Assembly (NCBI RefSeq): GCF_003096095.1
Contig: NZ_CP015453.1
Location: 3,534,001 to 3,598,000, forward strand
Source: Dietzia psychralcaliphila
GTDB taxonomy: Bacteria; Actinomycetota; Actinomycetes; Mycobacteriales; Mycobacteriaceae
Direction of reading: 5' to 3'
Length of the DNA: 64,000 nt
Shown here: piece after piece, positions 17,107 to 24,207 of the stretch
How the letters are laid out: the number at the start of each line of letters is the position of its first letter
How positions within the stretch are numbered: the first letter of the stretch is position 1
Notes under the pieces: model-generated
The model's database searches: none
What the model was told of the DNA's origin: nothing
Seen by the model: the letters and a program-made list of their open reading frames with translations, nothing else
Position numbers and translations under genes: made by a program

Positions 17107-17232
17107 TCAGCGAACCTTGTCCGGGTTGGTGTTCAGGAAGCGGCCCAGGGTGTTGTCGACCACGATGTGAGCCACCTCGTTGGTCGTGGCCATACCCACG
17201 CGCAGCGTGGTGGCCAGAGCGTTCTGCAGCAT
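17107..17232 (-). CDS. 41-residue small protein of unknown function
   Basis: Short reading frame with a strong Shine-Dalgarno (GGGAGG, five bases before ATG 17232) and a clean stop at 17107. The peptide begins MLQNALATTLRVGMATTNEV and continues with a mixed hydrophobic/polar segment that could fold as amphipathic helix, then ends NPDKVR. There is no signal peptide. Mycolata use similarly small, leaderless peptides as PorA/PorH outer-membrane channels, so an envelope role is possible but unproved. Confidence 0.5.
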   Translation of the reverse strand: MLQNALATTLRVGMATTNEVAHIVVDNTLGRFLNTNPDKVR

Positions 17233-17347
17233 GGAAACCTCCCGGCGAGTGATGTGACTCCCGTCACTGACAGCTGTCACCCTACGCCCCGGAACGGGGA
17301 AACGTCGCCGTATCAGCGAAAAACCTGGACGGCCGTTCTGGACGGGC

Positions 17348-17379
17348 GATCCGGCCGGGCCGATCCGGCCGGGCCGATC
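17348..17379. repeat. 14-bp direct repeat upstream of the pirin gene
   Basis: Two adjacent copies of a GATCCGGCCGGGCC-type unit plus a partial third, in the 192-bp gap between the 41-residue gene and pirin. Confidence 0.6.
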
Positions 17380-17391
17380 CTCACGATGCTA

Positions 17392-17406
17392 TTGTTGTTA
17401 CATCAA
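17392..17406. promoter_or_regulatory. Palindromic AT-rich site upstream of the pirin gene, putative operator
   Basis: TTGTTGT-T-ACATCAA is an almost perfect 15-bp palindrome, 18 bp before the pirin GTG and overlapping a TATTGT hexamer. The surrounding DNA is far more GC-rich. MarR-type repressors often bind such sites next to pirin genes. Confidence 0.4.
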
Positions 17407-17424
17407 CTAGCCGAGGGGGTCGTC

Positions 17425-18213
17425 GTGCCCGATCCAGGGGTCAGGATCCGTCGCTCTGCCACGCGATCCCACACCGGAGGCGGCTGGTTGGACTCCCGTC
17501 ACTCGTTCTCCTTCGCCCGCCACCAGGATCCGATGAACACACACTTCGGACGACTGCTGGTGAACAACGACGACAGGATCGCTCCGGGTTCCGGCTTCGA
17601 CACCCATGGTCACCGGGACATGGAGATCGTCACCTGGGTGCTGTCCGGCTCGCTCGTCCACCAGGATTCCGAGGGCCACAACGGGATCATCTACCCCGGT
17701 CTCGCCCAGCGGATGAGCGCGGGGTCCGGGATCCTGCACTCCGAGCGCAACGACGACTGGCGCGACGGGTCGATCCTGCGCCCCGTCGGCGGGGCCGAAC
17801 CGGTGCACCTGGTGCAGATGTGGGTCGTCCCCGACTCCACTGGCGGGGATCCGGGATACGAACAGTCCGAGATCGACCCCGGTGAGCTGGAGAACCACCT
17901 CGCCGTCGTCGCGAGTGGCCTACCCTCCCACGCCGACCGGGCCGCGATCCGGATTCGCAACCGCTCCTCCGCACTGCTCGCGGCGCGAGTGCAGCCCGGT
18001 CGAACCGTCCAACTCCCCGACGCGCCGTACCTCCACCTCTATGTGCCCGTGGGTTCGGTCGATCTCGAGGGCGAGGGCGTACTGGCCACCGGTGACGCCG
18101 CGCGGCTCACCGCCACGGGTGGGCGCCGGGTCACCGCCGGCGTGGACGGCGCCGAGATCCTCGTGTGGGAGATGCACGCGGGGATGACGATGCTCGAGGT
18201 GAGAGGGCACTGA
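17425..18213 (+). CDS. Pirin family protein (bicupin)
   Basis: 262 residues. The N-terminal cupin carries the metal-site motif FDTHGHRDMEIVTWVLSGSL with two His, then HSERNDD with the next His. The C-terminal cupin is shorter and lacks a full metal set. Bacterial pirins include quercetinases and redox-linked regulators of unknown substrate. The GTG at 17425 is chosen for the GAGGGGG five bases upstream. An in-frame ATG at 17386 would put the operator-like palindrome inside the gene. The last codons and stop lie in the first unit of a 17-bp tandem repeat. Confidence 0.85.
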   Translation: MPDPGVRIRRSATRSHTGGGWLDSRHSFSFARHQDPMNTHFGRLLVNNDDRIAPGSGFDTHGHRDMEIVTWVLSGSLVHQDSEGHNGIIYPGLAQRMSAGSGILHSERNDDWRDGSILRPVGGAEPVHLVQMWVVPDSTGGDPGYEQSEIDPGELENHLAVVASGLPSHADRAAIRIRNRSSALLAARVQPGRTVQLPDAPYLHLYVPVGSVDLEGEGVLATGDAARLTATGGRRVTAGVDGAEILVWEMHAGMTMLEVRGH

Positions 18214-18302
18214 CTGCGAGAGGACGCTGACTGCGAGAGGGCACTGATGGCAGACGGGCGCTGAAGGCAGACGGGCGCTGACGGCGACAGGGCCCTGTCG
18301 GC
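18201..18302 (+). repeat. 17-bp tandem repeat, six units, across the pirin stop codon
   Basis: Units begin at 18201, 18218, 18235, 18252, 18269 and 18286 (GAGAGGGCACTGACTGC type, drifting to AGACGGGCGCTGACGGC). The pirin stop TGA (18211-18213) is in unit 1, and five of six units contain CTGA. Confidence 0.85.
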
Positions 18303-18350
18303 GGGAACGCCCCGGCCGACGTCAGTCGACCGTGGCGTTCCCGGTCGACG

Positions 18351-20066
18351 TCAGTCGGAATCGGAGGTCCGGAGCGGATTCGGCGCTCCGTCGTCCTCCT
18401 CCTCTGACGGGATGCGGTGCAGCGGGCCGATCGGCTCGGGCGAGGGTGTGGTCTCGTTCTTCTCGAACTCCTCGGGCGAATAGGCACGATCCCACTGCCT
18501 GGTCACCGTGGGCGGGCGTTCGCCGAGGTCGGCGGAGATGCCCTTGACGAGGCTGTACATCATCACGAAGCCCATGACGAAGAACGGCAGCCCGATGACG
18601 GTGATGACCTCCTGCAGGGCGGTGAGCCCACCCGTGCCGGTCCCTGCGAGCAGCGTCGCCGCGACGGCACCCATGAGGACGCCCCAGATGATGCGCTGGT
18701 GGATGGGCGAGGGGGAGACGGTGTCGTCCTCGCCCGAGGCCATCATGTCCACGACCATCGCGGCCGAGTCGACCGAGGTGGTGAAGAAGATGACGACGAT
18801 CAGCACCGCGATCCCGGAGACGAGGGTCGCGAGCGGGTAGTTGGACAGGAACGCGAACAGCGCGCCCGGGATGTCGCCGTCGTCGACCACCGCTTCCACG
18901 AGCCCGCCGGGGCCGTTGAGCTCGATGTCGAAGGACGCCATGCCGAAGACGCCGAACCAAATGATGGAGAAGGCCACCGGGAGGACGAGTACACCGAAGA
19001 CGAACTGGCGGATCGTCCGGCCGCGACTGATGCGGGCGATGAAGATCCCGACGAACGGCGACCACGTGATGGTCCATGCCCAGTAGAAGACGGTCCATGT
19101 GTTCTGCCACGTCGCGAGGTCGTCGCTCGCGGGGAAGACGTTGTTCCAGAACGCCAGCTCCGGCAGTGTCGAGGCATAGACCCCGAAGGTCTCCACAGTC
19201 CCCTTGAGCAGGAACAGGGTGGGGCCGGTGACGACGATGAAGACGAGCAGCGCGATGGCCAGGGTGATGTTGATCGTGGACAGTCGCTTGATGCCCTTGT
19301 CCAGGCCGGCCGCCACCGAGATGCAGGCGATGGTGGTGACCACCACGATGACGGCCACCTGAACCAGCGGCGACACCGCGATCCCGAAGAGCTCGTTGAG
19401 TCCGGCGTTGATCTGGAGCGTGCCGAGACCGACGGAGGTGGCCACACCGAAGATCGTTCCCACCAGAGCGACGATGTCGATGGTCTTGCCGATGGGTCCG
19501 TAGACGCGGTTGCCCAGGACCGGTGCGAAGATCGAACTCACACGCGGGGGCATCTTGCGCTTGTAGATGAAGTAGGCGAAGGCCAGGGCCGGCAGCGCGA
19601 AGATGGTCCAGGTGTGCAGACCGAAGTGGTACAGGGTGAAGGCCATGGCCTCCTGCGCGGCCTCCGTGCTCCCGGCTTCCACCCCTCCGCGCGGAGGGGT
19701 GGCGAAGTGCGAGATCGGCTCGGCCACACCCCAGAACATGAGGATGGTGCCGATCCCCGCCGCGAAAAGCATGCCGAACCAGGCCGCGGTGGAGTGTTCG
19801 GGCTCCTCACCGTCGGCGCCGAGCCGGACGTGACCGAACCGGCTCATCGCGATCCACAGCAGGAAGAGCAGGAAGATCGACACCCCGGAGATGTAGAACC
19901 ACCCGAGGTTGGTCATGATCCACCCCGAGGCCGCGCCGAAGAGGCTGCCGACCTGGTCTCCGGCGACAAAGGTGATGATGACGAACGCCAGCACGATGCC
20001 GACTGTCGCCAGGAACACCCCCGGGTCCGTTCTGAGCTTGAGTGCGCGCGTGATCCGTTCGGACAT
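18351..20066 (-). CDS. BCCT-family transporter (glycine betaine/choline/carnitine type)
   Basis: 571 residues with about 12 membrane helices from residue ~18 to ~500. The glycine-rich helix MLFAAGIGTILMFWGVAEP and the tryptophan-rich motif FYWAWTITWSPFVGIFIARISRGR are diagnostic of BCCT symporters, which take up quaternary ammonium osmolytes with Na+ or H+. The charged C-terminal tail (~60 residues, Glu/Arg/Pro-rich) could serve in osmosensing as in BetP, by analogy. The ATG at 20066 follows GAGGGAG. Upstream in-frame codons lack family similarity. Confidence 0.9.
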   Translation of the reverse strand: MSERITRALKLRTDPGVFLATVGIVLAFVIITFVAGDQVGSLFGAASGWIMTNLGWFYISGVSIFLLFLLWIAMSRFGHVRLGADGEEPEHSTAAWFGMLFAAGIGTILMFWGVAEPISHFATPPRGGVEAGSTEAAQEAMAFTLYHFGLHTWTIFALPALAFAYFIYKRKMPPRVSSIFAPVLGNRVYGPIGKTIDIVALVGTIFGVATSVGLGTLQINAGLNELFGIAVSPLVQVAVIVVVTTIACISVAAGLDKGIKRLSTINITLAIALLVFIVVTGPTLFLLKGTVETFGVYASTLPELAFWNNVFPASDDLATWQNTWTVFYWAWTITWSPFVGIFIARISRGRTIRQFVFGVLVLPVAFSIIWFGVFGMASFDIELNGPGGLVEAVVDDGDIPGALFAFLSNYPLATLVSGIAVLIVVIFFTTSVDSAAMVVDMMASGEDDTVSPSPIHQRIIWGVLMGAVAATLLAGTGTGGLTALQEVITVIGLPFFVMGFVMMYSLVKGISADLGERPPTVTRQWDRAYSPEEFEKNETTPSPEPIGPLHRIPSEEEDDGAPNPLRTSDSD

Positions 20067-20125
20067 GGTCTCCCTCGTCTGTTCGGCAGTACTGCGGGCC
20101 GGGACTGTCCCCGGGGGGCGGAGTT

Positions 20126-20698
20126 TCAGTACGCGAAGTTGTGTACCACGAACACCTTGCCACCCGCGGAGAAGGCGATCCCCATACCCGCCGAACGGTA
20201 CCCGGGGTCGATCAGGTTGTCGTTGTGGCCGGGCGAGTTCTTCCACAGGTCAACCAGGCACACCGGCCCGCAGTGAGTACCGGCGGCAACGATGTTCTCC
20301 CCGTGGCCGCGGTTCAGCAGGGCCTGGTTGTGGTAGACGGCGTCCTGGGCGGCGAGCCGGTCGGCCCACAACTGAGCCTCGCGGTCCAGAGTCTGGTTGG
20401 GGGCCAGCGCGCCGAGCCCCCTGGACACCCGGTAGGAGTCGATCTCCCGGACGATGCCCTCGCGCAGCCCGCCTGAGACGTCCTGGTAGATCATCCCGGT
20501 CGATCCGACCGCGGCCCACACCTCGGCGGGCACCGCGGCACGGGCCTGGGAGACCAGTCCGTCCACCACGTGCTGCGGGATGAGCGGCGGCAGAGCCTGG
20601 GCGGAGGCCGTCGCGGCTCCGCCACCGATCAGAGTGGCGGAGGTGACGGCGATGGTCGCGAGTGACGCGGTGAGCCTGGAGCGCATGGAGGTGATCAT
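20126..20698 (-). CDS. Secreted CAP (SCP/PR-1-like) domain protein
   Basis: 190 residues. Residues 1-33 are a Sec signal (MRSRLTASL..., hydrophobic core, ATASAQA cleavage). The CAP domain follows, with IVREIDSYRVSRGLGALAPN, LWADRLAAQ, HGENIVAAG and GHNDNLIDPGYRSAGMGIAF, ending VFVVHNFAY. Bacterial CAP proteins are extracytoplasmic with unknown activity. Two cysteines (HCGPVC) probably form a disulfide. Start is ATG 20698. An in-frame ATG at 20686 is also possible. Confidence 0.85.
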   Translation of the reverse strand: MITSMRSRLTASLATIAVTSATLIGGGAATASAQALPPLIPQHVVDGLVSQARAAVPAEVWAAVGSTGMIYQDVSGGLREGIVREIDSYRVSRGLGALAPNQTLDREAQLWADRLAAQDAVYHNQALLNRGHGENIVAAGTHCGPVCLVDLWKNSPGHNDNLIDPGYRSAGMGIAFSAGGKVFVVHNFAY

Positions 20699-20784
20699 GC
20701 CGTCCCGGCGAGCCTGAAGCGAACCGATTGGCGGATGAGGTATTCGCAGTGCGTGACGCCCGTGACCTGCGTATATCAGTGTTA

Positions 20785-21732
20785 CTAATGGTGCCCGAGT
20801 GACCTCGGCACGAGGAACAGTCCCGCCCCCGGCAACACCTCGACGTTCACCGGGAGCGGCGCCACGGCGTCGCCGTCCGCGAAGGCCTCCACGTCCTGCG
20901 CCTCGATCCGGACCGCCCTGCACCGACGCGTGGTCACCCCTCGGAGCCCCACGTGCGTACCGGAGTAGATCCTGCGGAAATGCCACGCCAGACGAAGTCT
21001 GGAGATCCTGCCGACGTAGCAGACGTCGAATAACCCGTCGGACCGGTCGGCGTCGGGGGCGATCATCATGTCGCCGCCATAACTCCGGGTGATGGCGAAC
21101 GCGCTGAGCAGGACCTCTGCCTCCACCGTCTCCTCCCCAGCCTCGCCGGGGTCGAAGGTCATGCGGAACCGACGGGGCCGGTATGTCGGGAACTCGATGA
21201 TCGAGGCCAGGACATAGCGCAGTGGCCCGCCGAGGATCGTCATCTCGTTGACGCGCCGGTTGACCGCCGAATCGAGCCCTGCGCACAGGACGGAGGCGAA
21301 GACGTGCGGGGCGCCGCCGTCCGGGGTGGCCCGGCCCAGGTCCACCTGCTCGACGCGGCCGCCGGCGACGACGTCCGCGGCCGCCTCGGGGCTGTCCAGC
21401 GGGACGCCGTACTCGCGGGCCAGATCGTTTCCCGTGCCCGCCGGGATGATGCCGATCGGGACGCCCGTGAACGCCTGCGCCTGCACGGCCAACGAGACCA
21501 TCCCGTCCCCGCCGCACACGGCGAGCGCGTCCACACCGCCGGCGATCGCCTGCCGGGCCAGGTCGAGGGACTCCTCCGCACTGGAACCCCTCAGGGAGTC
21601 GACCTCCAGCCCGTGGGACCTCAGCCTCTCCGCAGCCCTGTGGGCGACACGGTCACCACGCCCACCGCCGGCGACCGGGTTGGTGAGCAGGGCGACCGTG
21701 CGGATCCGACGATCGGACAGCCGCGCGGTCAC
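20785..21732 (-). CDS. Diacylglycerol kinase family lipid kinase
   Basis: 315 residues. The DAGK catalytic domain has NPVAGGGRGD at the start, the ATP-binding GGDGMVSLAVQA motif, and GIIPAGTGNDLAREYG. The C-terminal YegS-like region contains GGDMMIAPDADRSDGLFDVCYVG. It probably phosphorylates diacylglycerol at the membrane. The mycobacterial homologue Rv2252 has been linked to phosphatidylinositol mannoside metabolism. The GTG at 21732 overlaps the stop of the flavoprotein gene by 4 nt (GTGA), so they are coupled. Order and strand match Rv2251-Rv2252. Confidence 0.88.
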   Translation of the reverse strand: MTARLSDRRIRTVALLTNPVAGGGRGDRVAHRAAERLRSHGLEVDSLRGSSAEESLDLARQAIAGGVDALAVCGGDGMVSLAVQAQAFTGVPIGIIPAGTGNDLAREYGVPLDSPEAAADVVAGGRVEQVDLGRATPDGGAPHVFASVLCAGLDSAVNRRVNEMTILGGPLRYVLASIIEFPTYRPRRFRMTFDPGEAGEETVEAEVLLSAFAITRSYGGDMMIAPDADRSDGLFDVCYVGRISRLRLAWHFRRIYSGTHVGLRGVTTRRCRAVRIEAQDVEAFADGDAVAPLPVNVEVLPGAGLFLVPRSLGHH

Positions 21733-23441
21733 GGGATCAACGTCCCCGGGTTGCACACGCCCTTCGGGTCCACGGCCTGTTTGACCGCGCGCAGCATCCG
21801 CACGCCCACCTCGCCGATCTCGGCCTCGAGGTAGGGCCTGTGGTCCACCCCGACCGCGTGATGGTGGGTGATGGTCCCCCCGGTGGCCACGATCGCCTCG
21901 GTCGCCGCCCGCTTGGCGTCGGTCCACTGCGCGACGGGGTCCTCGCCCCGCTGACCCGCCACCACCGTGAAGTAGAGCGACGCGCCGGTGGGATAGACGT
22001 GACTGATATGGCACATGACCAGTGCGGGCGTGCCACTGGCCTCGAGCGAGGTGGTCAGCGCCCCGGCGACGGCGTCCCGCAGCGCGGTCAGGTTCGACCA
22101 GTCGGTCGCGGTCTCCAGGGTCTCGACGAGCGCGCCGTTGTCGAGCAACGAGTCACGCAGGACGGGCGCGCCGAAGCGGCCGTGTTCCCACGCCTCGGCC
22201 GGGCCGGCACCCAGCGAGATGCCGCCGTGGGCCAGGAGCACCGCGCGGGTCTCGGCGTGTCGCGACCCGGCGTGCTCGGGCGTGCCCTCGAACAGCGTCA
22301 GGCACAGGCAGCCGCCGGCCTCACCGCCCGCACTGTCTCCACTGCCGCCACTGCCGCCGTCGCCGCCCGCACCCTCTGCGCCCACACCCTCCGCACCCAC
22401 GCCCTCGGCCCGCTCCCCGATCGCCTCGGTGGCGGTGGCCAGGTTGACGGCCGTCTCCGCCTCATCCGACAACCGGATGACCGTGGGGCCCGCCCCCTGC
22501 TGCTCGACCGCGCGGAGTGCAGCGGCCCCGGTGGCGAAGTCGGGGAAGCGGAACGCCTCGTGTCGGACCGTCTCGGGCACCGGATGAATCCGCAGCCGCA
22601 CCCGGGTGCACACCCCGAAGGCGCCCTCGGAACCCATCAGCCACTGCCGCAGGTCCGGTCCGGCGGCCGACGCGGGGGCCCGGCCGGCCTCGATCACGCC
22701 GACCGGGGTCACCACGGTCAACCCGCGGACCATCTCGTCAAAGCGCCCGTACCCGGCGGAGGCCTGTCCGGACGAACGGGTCATCGCGTAACCGCCCACG
22801 GTCGCGTACGGGAAGGACTGCGGGAAGTGCCCCAGCGAGAACCCGTGCTCGGCCAGCAGTTCCTCTGCCCGGGGGCCGGACAAGCCCGCCCCGAGGACCG
22901 CCTCGCCCGATTCGGGATCGATCGATTCGAGAGCGTCGAAGTGCACGAGGTCCACCGAGATCACGGCCCGGTGGCCGCCGGCGTCAGGAGTGAGGCCACC
23001 CACCACGGACGTGCCGCCACCGAACGGGACCATCGCGACCCCCTCGCGTCCGCACCAGTCCAGCAGGGCCGCCACTTCGTCGTCGTCCCGTGGTGCGACC
23101 ACCGCGTCAGGGCAGTCCACCTGGGGCCTCAGCCGCCAGGACAGCAGATCGGGCGTCGACTTCCCCCTGGCGCGGAGCAGGCGCTGGGCGTCTGCGGTGG
23201 AGACGTTGCCCTCCCCCACGACGGCTGCGAGGGCCGACAGATCGGGACCGGTCAGGCGGGACGGGGAGGCCGTCACGGCGCCGGGATCGAAGTGCAGGCC
23301 GCTCTCGGCGGTCACCCCGAGCACGTCGCGCAGCAGGCCGCGGATGCCCTCACCCAGGTCCCTCGCCTCGGCCTCGGTGCCCCACCGGGACAGGGCCATG
23401 GGAGGCATCGGAAGGTTGTCAGCGGAGTTCATGTCGCTCAT
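21729..23441 (-). CDS. FAD-linked oxidase, alkyl-DHAP synthase-like (Rv2251 type)
   Basis: 570 residues. The FAD-binding PCMH domain shows VVAPRDDDEV, VPFGGGTSVVGG, GLSGPRAEELLAEHGFSLGH, ATVGGYAMTRSSGQASAGYG and SEGAFGV. The C-terminal oxidase domain ends THHHAVGVDHRPYLEAEIG, the multi-His motif of alkyldihydroxyacetonephosphate synthases. An insertion near residues 345-375 is made of 15-bp and 9-bp DNA repeats (AEGVG units, then Gly/Ser). A role in ether-lipid or glycerolipid chemistry is suggested by the flanking diacylglycerol kinase and glpD, not proven. The ATG at 23441 has a TACTGT -10 six bases upstream. Confidence 0.82.
   Translation of the reverse strand: MSDMNSADNLPMPPMALSRWGTEAEARDLGEGIRGLLRDVLGVTAESGLHFDPGAVTASPSRLTGPDLSALAAVVGEGNVSTADAQRLLRARGKSTPDLLSWRLRPQVDCPDAVVAPRDDDEVAALLDWCGREGVAMVPFGGGTSVVGGLTPDAGGHRAVISVDLVHFDALESIDPESGEAVLGAGLSGPRAEELLAEHGFSLGHFPQSFPYATVGGYAMTRSSGQASAGYGRFDEMVRGLTVVTPVGVIEAGRAPASAAGPDLRQWLMGSEGAFGVCTRVRLRIHPVPETVRHEAFRFPDFATGAAALRAVEQQGAGPTVIRLSDEAETAVNLATATEAIGERAEGVGAEGVGAEGAGGDGGSGGSGDSAGGEAGGCLCLTLFEGTPEHAGSRHAETRAVLLAHGGISLGAGPAEAWEHGRFGAPVLRDSLLDNGALVETLETATDWSNLTALRDAVAGALTTSLEASGTPALVMCHISHVYPTGASLYFTVVAGQRGEDPVAQWTDAKRAATEAIVATGGTITHHHAVGVDHRPYLEAEIGEVGVRMLRAVKQAVDPKGVCNPGTLIP
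22369..22413 (-). repeat. 15-bp tandem repeat, three units, inside the flavoprotein gene
   Basis: Units at 22369, 22384 and 22399 encode AEGVG-type pentapeptides. A further 9-bp Gly/Ser-encoding repeat lies just beside it. Confidence 0.75.
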
Positions 23442-23444
23442 ACT

Positions 23445-23469
23445 GGAACAGTAAACAGCAATCTGTTCC
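23445..23469. promoter_or_regulatory. Putative TetR operator between the flavoprotein and tetR genes
   Basis: GGAACAG (23445-23451) and CTGTTCC (23463-23469) form a 7-bp inverted repeat with an 11-bp spacer. The left arm overlaps the flavoprotein -10 hexamer TACTGT (23448-23453, minus), so binding would block its transcription. The site is 82 bp from the tetR start. Confidence 0.6.
23448..23453 (-). promoter_or_regulatory. -10 hexamer of the flavoprotein gene, probable leaderless promoter
   Basis: TACTGT on the minus strand with 6 nt to the ATG at 23441. Confidence 0.5.
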
Positions 23470-23550
23470 GTTTTCGACGATCTCCGCCCCGACGGGCACC
23501 GAACCCGCGAGAGATCGCCACAGGGCGCCGCGCGCCAGTCAGGAGCTCCG

Positions 23551-24207
23551 GTGACCTCGTCCGCCCCGGCACTGTCGACCGACCGCACCGCGGGCACCCG
23601 CGACCGCGCGCTCAAGGCCGCCCACACCTCGATACTCGAGATCGGGGCCACCCGCACCACGATGGTCGAGGTCGCCCGCCGATCCGGGGTAGGACGGACC
23701 ACTCTCTACCGCCACTGGCCGGACATCACGGCGCTCTTCGCCGACCTGCTCACCCGCGAGCTCACCGCAGTCGTCGAGCGGGTCGACCCGGCGCTCCCCG
23801 ACTCGGCTCTCCGCAACTCGGCGCTCCACGCCTCAGCGCTCCCCGACTCGGCGCCCGGCGACGCGGACGAGCTCGTGGAGCTGCTGTGCACCTTCGCGGA
23901 CGAGGTGCGCGCCGATCCGCTGCTGGACGCGTTCCGGCGGCACGAGTCCGACATGCTCTCCGAGTACGTCTTCCACCGTCTCGGCACCTCACAGCGCCGG
24001 CTCATCGACGTCCTCCGCGGACTGCTCGCGCAGGCGATCGCGACCGATCCCAGGCTGGCGGGGCGCGACGCCGACCGGACCGCGACCATGCTCTTCCTCG
24101 CCGTCCAGGGGCTGGTCCTGTCCGCTCCGCTCGCCGACCCGCCGCTCGACCCGGCCACCTGGCGGACCGAACTGCACCTACTCATCAAGGGGTACCTCGG
24201 CCTATGA
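23551..24207 (+). CDS. TetR-family transcriptional regulator (Rv2250c-like)
   Basis: 218 residues. The N-terminal helix-turn-helix spans about 20-65: ALKAAHTSILEIGATRTTMVEVARRSGVGRTTLYRHWPD. The ligand-binding part carries an unusual insert at ~81-100 built of four 15-bp DNA repeats (ALPDS, ALRNS, ALHAS, ALPDS). GTG 23551 has AGGAG five bases upstream. The stop overlaps the glpD ATG (ATGA). It probably represses itself, glpD and the divergent flavoprotein-kinase genes through the inverted repeat at 23445-23469. The ligand is unknown. Confidence 0.9.
   Translation: MTSSAPALSTDRTAGTRDRALKAAHTSILEIGATRTTMVEVARRSGVGRTTLYRHWPDITALFADLLTRELTAVVERVDPALPDSALRNSALHASALPDSAPGDADELVELLCTFADEVRADPLLDAFRRHESDMLSEYVFHRLGTSQRRLIDVLRGLLAQAIATDPRLAGRDADRTATMLFLAVQGLVLSAPLADPPLDPATWRTELHLLIKGYLGL
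23791..23850 (+). repeat. 15-bp tandem repeat, four units, inside tetR
   Basis: Units at 23791, 23806, 23821 and 23836 (GCGCTCCCCGACTCG type), in frame, between the DNA-binding and ligand-binding parts. Confidence 0.85.

Noticed and set aside
17386-18213. Pirin starting at ATG 17386
   Set aside because: It would place the operator-like palindrome inside the gene and lacks a Shine-Dalgarno. GTG 17425 has GAGGGGG at ideal spacing.
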